33,619 nt of DNA, taken from positions 1-33,619 of the forward strand of contig QZLB01000012.1 of NCBI GenBank assembly GCA_004796425.1, in the 5' to 3' direction. Positions 27,252 to 33,619 of the stretch are shown piece after piece. Both the position numbers and the translations under genes were made by a program. The number at the start of each line of letters is the position of its first letter. Positions within the stretch are counted from its first letter, which is position 1. The notes under the pieces were generated by a model, which saw only the letters and a list, made by a program, of their open reading frames with translations, was not told where the DNA came from and did no database searches. Source of the DNA: Desulfobulbaceae bacterium. GTDB lineage: Bacteria > Desulfobacterota > Desulfobulbia > Desulfobulbales > Desulfocapsaceae.

Positions 27252-28331
27252 ATGCTCTACCATCTGCTCTACCCATTACATACCAGTTTTATCGGTTTTA
27301 ATGTCTTTCGATATATTACTTTCCGTTCTATCAGTGGCGCAATAACCGCATTCCTGATCATGCTCATTTTTGGTCCAATGTTCATCAGGATGATGAAACG
27401 GTTGCAAATTGGGCAGGTTGTCCGTGACGACGGTCCAGCAAGCCATATCAAGAAGCAGGGAGTGCCCACTATGGGTGGGTTACTGATATTGACGGCAGTG
27501 ATTGTTTCGACATTTCTCTGGGCCCGGCTGGATAACGGGCTGGTCTGGCTCTCTCTCTTTGTTATCTGTTTTTTTGGCCTGATCGGTGGGATTGATGATT
27601 TTCGTAAAATTAATACCGGACACAGTGATGGTCTAAGCGCCCGGGCTAAGCTGGTACTTCAGTTTATTGGTGCCGGTGCAGTCTCCTTGTTTATTTTGCT
27701 CTATCCCGGTTTTGACGGTCAGCTGAGTATTCCGTTTTTAAAAAACATCACTCCGGATCTCGGCTGGTTTTACCTCCTGTTTGCTATGCTGGTCATTGTC
27801 GGTGCATCTAATGCGGTGAACCTGACAGACGGCCTCGATGGTTTAGCGACCGGACCAACCATTGTCTCTGCGGCCGTTTATCTTGTGTTCTCCTACCTGG
27901 CAGGACATGTCGTCCTGGCGGAATACCTACAAATACCCTACGTGGCCGGCAGCGGAGAGCTTGCGGTTTTTTGCGGGGCGATCATTGGCGCCTGCCTCGG
28001 CTTTCTCTGGTTTAATGCCTACCCGGCACAGATGTTCATGGGTGATGTCGGTTCATTGTCATTGGGTGGGGCATTGGGCACGGTGGCGATTATTATCAAG
28101 CAGGAGATACTGCTGGCCATCGTTGGTGGTATTTTTGTGATGGAAGCGATTTCTGTGATTATGCAGGTCGGCTATTTTAAAATGACCAAGGGTAAAAGAA
28201 TTTTTCTGATGGCACCATTTCATCATCATTTTGAAAAAAAAGGGTGGCATGAAACCAAGGTCGTAATCCGTTTCTGGATTGTTTCAATCATTCTTGGATT
28301 TCTCGCGCTGGCCACCTTAAAACTGCGCTAA
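27252..28331 (+). CDS. mraY: Phospho-MurNAc-pentapeptide transferase
   Basis: MraY transfers phospho-MurNAc-pentapeptide to undecaprenyl phosphate, forming lipid I at the inner membrane. The 359-residue multi-pass protein has [29 protein letters not shown] (Asp pair), [26 protein letters not shown] and the [12 protein letters not shown] histidine motif. All catalytic residues known from the family are visible. Its stop overlaps the murD start (TAATG). Confidence 0.97.
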   Translation: MLYHLLYPLHTSFIGFNVFRYITFRSISGAITAFLIMLIFGPMFIRMMKRLQIGQVVRDDGPASHIKKQGVPTMGGLLILTAVIVSTFLWARLDNGLVWLSLFVICFFGLIGGIDDFRKINTGHSDGLSARAKLVLQFIGAGAVSLFILLYPGFDGQLSIPFLKNITPDLGWFYLLFAMLVIVGASNAVNLTDGLDGLATGPTIVSAAVYLVFSYLAGHVVLAEYLQIPYVAGSGELAVFCGAIIGACLGFLWFNAYPAQMFMGDVGSLSLGGALGTVAIIIKQEILLAIVGGIFVMEAISVIMQVGYFKMTKGKRIFLMAPFHHHFEKKGWHETKVVIRFWIVSIILGFLALATLKLR

Positions 28332-29710
28332 TGTCGGAAAAAATCATACTGAAAGAAGGAATGCGTGCAGGGGTGCTCGGTTTTGCCAGAGCGGGTCAAG
28401 CCGTTTGTCGATATCTGGCATCCCGGAATATTTCGGTTCTGGTTTCAGACCAGCGAACAAAACAGGAACTGTCTAGCCAGTATCAGCAGGTCCTCGCTGA
28501 GACTCGTGCGTATTATCAGGGTGGTGAACAGTCTGCTGAATTTTTCAAAGGATGCAATTTCGTTGTGATTAGTCCGGGGGTCGATCCCGGGCAGCAACTT
28601 GTCAGGGATATCAAAGCACTCTCAATCCCAGTCTATGGTGAGTTGGTACTTGCCGCCGGTCAATTTGAAGTCCCGGTGATCGCCGTTACCGGTACCAATG
28701 GCAAAACGACGGTAACAGAGCTCATTGGTGCACTATTGAAAGCAGGTGAGCAATCAGTTTTTGTTGGTGGCAATATTGGCAGGCCACTTTTTGAGTTTTT
28801 TCTAGACAGAGCGGATTATAAGGCAGTGGTCTTAGAAATTTCCAGCTACCAGCTTGAGAACTGTGGAACCTTTATGGCTGATATTGCCGTGCTGCTAAAC
28901 ATCACCGCGGACCATCTCGATCGACACGGGACCATGGAACAGTATGCCCGGGAGAAAATGAAAATATTTGGTAACGAAGAGCAGCAGGGCCAGGCAGTCA
29001 TCAATGGAGATGATCGCCTGACAGATCTATACCTGAACCTGGCTGATCGGACACAGTTCAGTCGATTCGGTTCTGCTCCAGACGCTCAAGCCGTGATTGG
29101 TGAAGAAAGTGTAGTGATAAAGGAGCGCAATGGTGAACAGATATATGATTTGAGTGATTGTGACCTTGGCTCGGTGACCGGTCGTCAGAACAGTGCTGCA
29201 GCATTGCTGGCAGTAAAGCCGTTTGGTTTGAACGCGGATGCGCTCAGGCAGGCGCTTCGATCCTTTAAAACCGGGCCGCATCGCCTTGAACTGGTGGATA
29301 CGATCAAAGGTGTCAAATATATTAATGATTCCAAGGCGACAAATACCGGTGCGGTTAAAAGTGGTTTGGCTCAGTTTGACAGTGGAGTGATTTTGATTGC
29401 CGGTGGCTCCGATAAAGGTGATGATTTCCGACTGTTGCGTGACTCGGTGGGGCGCTGTGTGAAACAGCTATTACTCATTGGCAGTTCGGCGGAGCGTCTT
29501 GTTGAGGCTCTTGCTGATATTGTTACGGTCAGCCGGGCGAACTCACTTGAAGATGCGGTCCGTCAGGCAGCTTCGCTGGCTGATGAGGACGATGTGGTGT
29601 TGCTCTCTCCGGCCTGTGCGAGTTTTGATATGTTTGATAGTTATATTCACCGAGGCGAGGTTTTCAGATCAATCGTTCACCAGCTCGCTAATGCTGAACA
29701 TGTCACATGA
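28331..29710 (+). CDS. murD: UDP-MurNAc-L-Ala:D-Glu ligase
   Basis: MurD adds D-glutamate in cytoplasmic peptidoglycan precursor synthesis. The 459-residue protein has GVLGFARAGQAVCRYL (N-terminal Rossmann), P-loop VTGTNGKTTVTELIG, LEISSYQLE, NITADHLDRHGTM, NDSKATNTGA, IAGGSDKGDDF and LLSPACASFDMF. It overlaps mraY by one base. Only 6 nt separate its stop from murG, leaving no room for the ftsW gene usually found here. Confidence 0.97.
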   Translation: MSEKIILKEGMRAGVLGFARAGQAVCRYLASRNISVLVSDQRTKQELSSQYQQVLAETRAYYQGGEQSAEFFKGCNFVVISPGVDPGQQLVRDIKALSIPVYGELVLAAGQFEVPVIAVTGTNGKTTVTELIGALLKAGEQSVFVGGNIGRPLFEFFLDRADYKAVVLEISSYQLENCGTFMADIAVLLNITADHLDRHGTMEQYAREKMKIFGNEEQQGQAVINGDDRLTDLYLNLADRTQFSRFGSAPDAQAVIGEESVVIKERNGEQIYDLSDCDLGSVTGRQNSAAALLAVKPFGLNADALRQALRSFKTGPHRLELVDTIKGVKYINDSKATNTGAVKSGLAQFDSGVILIAGGSDKGDDFRLLRDSVGRCVKQLLLIGSSAERLVEALADIVTVSRANSLEDAVRQAASLADEDDVVLLSPACASFDMFDSYIHRGEVFRSIVHQLANAEHVT

Positions 29711-29716
29711 GGTGAA

Positions 29717-30826
29717 ATGAGTAAAGCGGCTGAATCAGAGAGTGGTTTCAGGTTGCTAGTGACCGGTGGTGGCACCGGAGGACACCTTTTCCCTGCGGTT
29801 GCTGCAGCCCAGCAGTTGAGAGTGCGGGAGCCGACGGCGAAGATCCTTTTCATCGGTACGCGCCGAAAACTCGACCGCAACCAGCTCGAACGATATGGCT
29901 TTCGGGTCGAAACGATTCATTCAATGGGCCTGAAAGGCAAGAAGCTCAAAGCATTGGTCAGTGCATTATTGATTCTACCGGTGAGTCTTGTCCAGGCGCT
30001 TATTCAAATCATCAGGTTCAGGCCTCACCTGGTCCTTGGCGTGGGCGGCTATGTAACCGGTCCGGTTGTTGCCGCTGCCTGGCTGCTGAGGATTCCAACG
30101 GTTATTCATGAGCAGAATTCTGTGCCGGGAATGGCCAATCGAAAGCTTGCGAAATTAGTCGACAAAATTTGCATCTCAATGGAGTGCAGCAAGCGTTTTT
30201 TCCCAATTGACAAAACGGTGTTTACCGGGAATCCGGTCAGATCGCAGATAATCGAGCTCAGGGATCAAAATCCGCTAGATCAGCAAACTCCAACAATACT
30301 GGTTCTCGGGGGCAGCCAGGGTGCACATTCGGTTAACAAGGTCGTGGTAAATGCCATCAAGCATGATCTGGATCGTTTCAAAGCCATCAAAATCATTCAT
30401 CAAACTGGCAAAGCAGATGAATCATGGGTGGCCGAAGCCTATCGGGAAATGGGTATTAAGGCAGAGGTATCCGCATTTTTCAACCAGATGGAGTCAATAT
30501 ACGGATCAGCGAGCCTGGTAATCAGCAGGGCCGGGGCAACAACGCTTGCAGAACTTGCGGTCGTGGGCATACCGGCTATATTGATTCCCTATCCATATGC
30601 CGCTGACAATCACCAGGAAATCAATTCACTGGAAATCGTTGATAAAGGTGGTGGGGTCATGATACCTGAACGAGAGCTCGAAGAAGAAGCGCTCTCAAAG
30701 ATGCTGCAAAGACTGCTCGATTCACCTGATGAGCGTGAGAAGATGTCTGCGGCAATCAAATTGTTTGGTATTGTTGAAGCTGCCGATCGAATTATAGACG
30801 AGTGTTTGAAAGCAGGGAGAAAATAG
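29717..30826 (+). CDS. murG: Lipid II-forming GlcNAc transferase
   Basis: MurG adds GlcNAc to lipid I at the inner face of the cytoplasmic membrane. The 369-residue GT28 enzyme has the G-loops [17 protein letters not shown] and [12 protein letters not shown], the acceptor segment [22 protein letters not shown], and the UDP-GlcNAc-binding [26 protein letters not shown] followed by DNHQ. The ATG is directly downstream of murD with a GAGG site overlapping the murD stop region. Confidence 0.97.
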   Translation: MSKAAESESGFRLLVTGGGTGGHLFPAVAAAQQLRVREPTAKILFIGTRRKLDRNQLERYGFRVETIHSMGLKGKKLKALVSALLILPVSLVQALIQIIRFRPHLVLGVGGYVTGPVVAAAWLLRIPTVIHEQNSVPGMANRKLAKLVDKICISMECSKRFFPIDKTVFTGNPVRSQIIELRDQNPLDQQTPTILVLGGSQGAHSVNKVVVNAIKHDLDRFKAIKIIHQTGKADESWVAEAYREMGIKAEVSAFFNQMESIYGSASLVISRAGATTLAELAVVGIPAILIPYPYAADNHQEINSLEIVDKGGGVMIPERELEEEALSKMLQRLLDSPDEREKMSAAIKLFGIVEAADRIIDECLKAGRK

Positions 30827-30831
30827 CAGGT

Positions 30832-32217
30832 ATGTATAGAAAAACCAAACATATACACTTTGTGGGTATCGGTGGAATCGGGATGAGTGGTATTGCTGAG
30901 CTGCTCAATAATCTCGGCTATCGAGTCTCCGGATCAGACCTGAATCAATCGAAGATCACCGAAAACCTGTCGCGGATTGGCTGTACAATCTATATCGGTC
31001 ATAAGGGAGAGTGGATCAGTGGTGCCGATGTTGTGGTAACCTCCTCAGCCATCGATACCTCAAATCCTGAAGTACTCGCTGCGCAGGAGATGGGTATCCC
31101 GGTAATCATGAGGGCTGAAATGCTGGCCGAGCTGATGCGGTTGAAAAAATTCGGAATCGCGATTGCAGGCAGCCATGGCAAGACCACCACCTCCTCCATG
31201 GTCAGTTGGATGATGGCCAAAGCCGACCTTGATCCGACCATTGTGGTTGGCGGCAAGGTGGACAGTCTCGGGGGGAATGCGAAACTGGGAGCGGGTGAGT
31301 TCCTTGTTGCTGAAGCTGATGAGAGTGATGGCTCCTTTTTGAAATTATCTCCAGTGCTTGAGGTTGTTACCAATATAGATCTGGAACACCTCGATTATTA
31401 TCATGATATTAATCACATCAAGTCATCATTCTTACAGTTTATCGATAAGATACCCTTTTACGGAGCTGCGATAATCTGCCTGGATGACAAGCATATTGCA
31501 GAAATTCTACCGGAAATCAAAAAGCGAATCATCACTTACGGGTTAACCAGACAGTCTGATCTGTATGCGGAGAATATCAGTTATCAGCGCGGCCGGGTGT
31601 CTTTTACCGCAACGCAGCGTGAACAGGAACTCGGCGAAATTGATCTCTCGACGCCTGGTGAACACAATGTCTATAACGCACTTGCCACCATTTGTGTTGG
31701 CTTGGAGTTGGAAATACCGTTCTCGGTGATCGCTGATTCATTAGCGACCTTTGGCGGGGTTCAACGGAGAATGGAGCATAAAGGAGAGGTCAACGGAATT
31801 ACCGTTGTTGATGATTACGGTCACCACCCAACCGAGATTCGAGCGACGCTGGCGGCTCTCAAACAGGCGTGGCCCGAAAAAAGACTGGTTGTCATGTTTC
31901 AGCCGCATCGCTACAGCCGCACAAAAGGCCTTTTCGAAGAATTTAAAACCTGCTTCCACCAAGCGGATATGTTAGTGATGACAGATATTTATGCTGCTAG
32001 TGAAAAACCAATTGAGGGTGTCTCAAGCCAGGCTCTGCTGGAACAGATTCGTCAGCATGGCCAGCGCCACACACTTTTTATCGGTGATGTGGATCAGTTG
32101 GCAACACAAATGTGTGATGAAGTTAAGTCGGGCGATCTGGTGCTCAGCCTTGGGGCCGGAAATATTGTTCGGGCCGGTGAGGAGTTGGTCCAGTTGCTGG
32201 AGAAACGGAGGGACTGA
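30832..32217 (+). CDS. murC: UDP-MurNAc:L-alanine ligase
   Basis: MurC adds the first amino acid to UDP-MurNAc. The 461-residue protein begins [20 protein letters not shown] and has P-loop [44 protein letters not shown] and FQPHRYSRT. The ATG at 30832 was selected because it puts the Rossmann strand at the usual distance from the N-terminus. An ATG at 30802 lies inside murG and adds ten unrelated residues. Confidence 0.97.
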   Translation: MYRKTKHIHFVGIGGIGMSGIAELLNNLGYRVSGSDLNQSKITENLSRIGCTIYIGHKGEWISGADVVVTSSAIDTSNPEVLAAQEMGIPVIMRAEMLAELMRLKKFGIAIAGSHGKTTTSSMVSWMMAKADLDPTIVVGGKVDSLGGNAKLGAGEFLVAEADESDGSFLKLSPVLEVVTNIDLEHLDYYHDINHIKSSFLQFIDKIPFYGAAIICLDDKHIAEILPEIKKRIITYGLTRQSDLYAENISYQRGRVSFTATQREQELGEIDLSTPGEHNVYNALATICVGLELEIPFSVIADSLATFGGVQRRMEHKGEVNGITVVDDYGHHPTEIRATLAALKQAWPEKRLVVMFQPHRYSRTKGLFEEFKTCFHQADMLVMTDIYAASEKPIEGVSSQALLEQIRQHGQRHTLFIGDVDQLATQMCDEVKSGDLVLSLGAGNIVRAGEELVQLLEKRRD

Positions 32218-32219
32218 GC

Positions 32220-33149
32220 ATGGCGATTAGCAGCCAGGCACAAGAAGAACTCAAGCACCTGCTGAGTGCTCCGGTAATCTGGGATGCCCCGCTTGAGGCG
32301 TGGACCACCTTTCGCATCGGTGGCCCGGCTGAGGCCTTGGTTACGGTTGAAAACGAAGATGAGCTGATCGAACTGCTGAAGTTCTGCAAAAGATATGAAG
32401 TGGACTGGTTGGTAATAGGGAAGGGATCGAATATCCTGGTATCCGATGACGGGTACCCGGGCATCGTGATTACCCTGGGATCAGGATTCAAATTTGTTTC
32501 ATCCCAGCCAGGCGAGCAGGATGGTGAAGTTCTGGTTGATGCAGGTGCGGCGCATGGTTTATCAACCCTGGCCGATTATTGTGGTGCCGAGGGGTTCACC
32601 GGGATGGAGTTTTGTGCAGGAATACCGGCAAGTGTGGGCGGTGCTGCAGTCATGAATGCCGGTGCCCATGGAGGTGAGATTTCGGGAATAGTACACCGGG
32701 CGACGATTGTTTCAGCAGAGGGGAGAGAGGTATTGAGCAGCGATATGCTCCGGTTTCACTATCGAAGGTGGCTCGACATGGAGGAATGGCGAAAAACCTC
32801 TCTAGTAACAGCCCTGCAGTTCAAACTAAAAACTGGTAATTCCGTGAATATCCTTGCGGAAATGAAATTGCTAAGAAAACAACGCTGGGACCGGCAGCCG
32901 GTCGGAATGCCTAACGCAGGATGCTGCTTTAAAAATCCCGAGGTAGGGAGTGCCGGTCAGCTGATAGACCAGGCGGGTCTGAAAGGATTGCGAATCGGAG
33001 ATGCAGAGGTCTCAGAAAAGCACGCCAATTTCATTGTAAACAGGGGGAGAGCTACCGCTTCTGATGTACGTAAATTGATGCAGCAGGTGCAGGCATGTGT
33101 GGCTGAAAAATATGGGGTTAATCTGGAACCTGAAGTCCGAATATTATGA
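32220..33149 (+). CDS. murB: UDP-N-acetylenolpyruvoylglucosamine reductase
   Basis: MurB reduces UDP-GlcNAc-enolpyruvate to UDP-MurNAc with FAD and NADPH. The 309-residue protein has the FAD-binding segments TTFRIGGPAE and LVIGKGSNILVSDDG, the EFCAGIPASVGGAAVMNAGAHG core, and FHYRRW. The catalytic-acid segment reads NAGCCFKNP, with cysteine where E. coli MurB has serine, a substitution found in some family members. EVSEKHANFIVN and the final Glu region EPEVRIL complete it. GGAGGG precedes the ATG, and the stop overlaps ftsQ as ATGA. Confidence 0.96.
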   Translation: MAISSQAQEELKHLLSAPVIWDAPLEAWTTFRIGGPAEALVTVENEDELIELLKFCKRYEVDWLVIGKGSNILVSDDGYPGIVITLGSGFKFVSSQPGEQDGEVLVDAGAAHGLSTLADYCGAEGFTGMEFCAGIPASVGGAAVMNAGAHGGEISGIVHRATIVSAEGREVLSSDMLRFHYRRWLDMEEWRKTSLVTALQFKLKTGNSVNILAEMKLLRKQRWDRQPVGMPNAGCCFKNPEVGSAGQLIDQAGLKGLRIGDAEVSEKHANFIVNRGRATASDVRKLMQQVQACVAEKYGVNLEPEVRIL

Positions 33150-33619
33150 GTTTTTTAAGTAAAATTAAAAAATTAATAGGGAAAATCCTGGGCAATAAAC
33201 GGGTCGGTGGGATCGACTCCGGACGGGATATTTTCTTAAAAATCGACAATAAGGATTACCGGAAAAAACAAAATTTACTCCGTAAACTCAACAGCTATCG
33301 GGAGAAGAGAAAAAGCTCATCGTATAAACCCTATCAAGCGCAGAAGATCAGAATCAAACCGCTGAGGATGCTGTTGCTCCTGGTCTGTCTTGTAATGACC
33401 ATACTGCTCTTTAAACAAAACGATGGCCCCCAAATGATACGCCATGCCCTGGAGTCGGTAGCGTATTTTAAAATAACCCGAATTGAAGTAACAGGGGTGA
33501 GACACTCCACTGCAGAAACGATACGAGCTGCATCGGGGATACAGATGAGTGACAGTATCTTTTCCATCAGCGATTCCCGGATTGTTGATTCGATAAAAGC
33601 TGCAGACAAGTGGGTAAAA
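33146..33619 (+). CDS. ftsQ: Cell division protein FtsQ (3' end outside window)
   Basis: The open frame starts at the ATG overlapping the murB stop and runs off the window after 158 codons. It has a long, lysine- and arginine-rich cytoplasmic tail of about 72 residues and a single membrane helix (LRMLLLLVCLVMTILLF, about 73-90). A POTRA-type domain follows (FKITRIEVTGVRHSTAETIRA, then DSIFSI), as expected of FtsQ/DivIB. FtsQ joins FtsL and FtsB in the divisome. No ddl gene lies between murB and ftsQ. Confidence 0.92.
   Translation, partial: MSFLSKIKKLIGKILGNKRVGGIDSGRDIFLKIDNKDYRKKQNLLRKLNSYREKRKSSSYKPYQAQKIRIKPLRMLLLLVCLVMTILLFKQNDGPQMIRHALESVAYFKITRIEVTGVRHSTAETIRAASGIQMSDSIFSISDSRIVDSIKAADKWVK

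Overview
The window reads as a contiguous piece of a Gram-negative bacterial chromosome. The best guess is an anaerobic Desulfobacterota (Desulfobulbales-like) genome. This rests on a recognisable selenoprotein with an in-frame UGA, a membrane polyferredoxin fused to a cyclic-nucleotide-binding and AAA+ module, a MurE-MurF fusion, and the overall gene order. The lineage is an inference from protein style and synteny; no search was run. Almost every base is explained by housekeeping genes. No mobile element, CRISPR array or prophage is visible.

Layout. (1) 1-5259, plus strand: the 3' end of rsmG, then leuB, a divergent PRPP-synthetase-like gene, and an 883-residue membrane fusion protein. (2) 5518-7285: a DegV-family lipid-binding protein, apt, and a tRNA-Arg(UCG) on the minus strand. 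(3) 7481-9605: a dNTPase on the minus strand, a small SelW/Rdx-type selenoprotein gene on the plus strand that is split by UGA and so missed by ordinary ORF calling, and a convergent DtxR/MntR-type regulator with a cysteine-rich tail. (4) 9761-14718: recN overlapping a PP-loop tRNA-thiolation-like gene, meeting a minus-strand mechanosensitive channel and tRNA-dihydrouridine synthase pair. (5) 14829-20006: a CCA/poly(A) polymerase-type nucleotidyltransferase, rlmE, yebC and ruvCAB, closed by a terminator-like hairpin. (6) 20486 to the right edge: a tightly packed division and cell wall (dcw) cluster, mraZ-rsmH-ftsL-ftsI-murEF-mraY-murD-murG-murC-murB-ftsQ, preceded by a good sigma70 promoter and four helically phased MraZ-type boxes.

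How the genes work together. The dcw cluster encodes the cytoplasmic route from UDP-MurNAc to lipid II (MurB, C, D, E/F, MraY, MurG) plus early and late divisome subunits (FtsL, FtsI, FtsQ). Two linked anomalies stand out. ftsW, which normally sits between murD and murG, is absent: only 6 nt separate those genes. The FtsI homologue keeps its membrane anchor, dimerisation region, parts of the transpeptidase fold and a PASTA domain, but no SxxK, SxN or KTG catalytic motif can be found. The SEDS glycosyltransferase and its partner's transpeptidase active site therefore both appear to be missing from the locus that normally supplies septal peptidoglycan synthesis. I consider this the most interesting signal in the window. 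Next are the hidden selenoprotein gene with its SECIS-like hairpin, and the sensor-AAA+-ferredoxin fusion.
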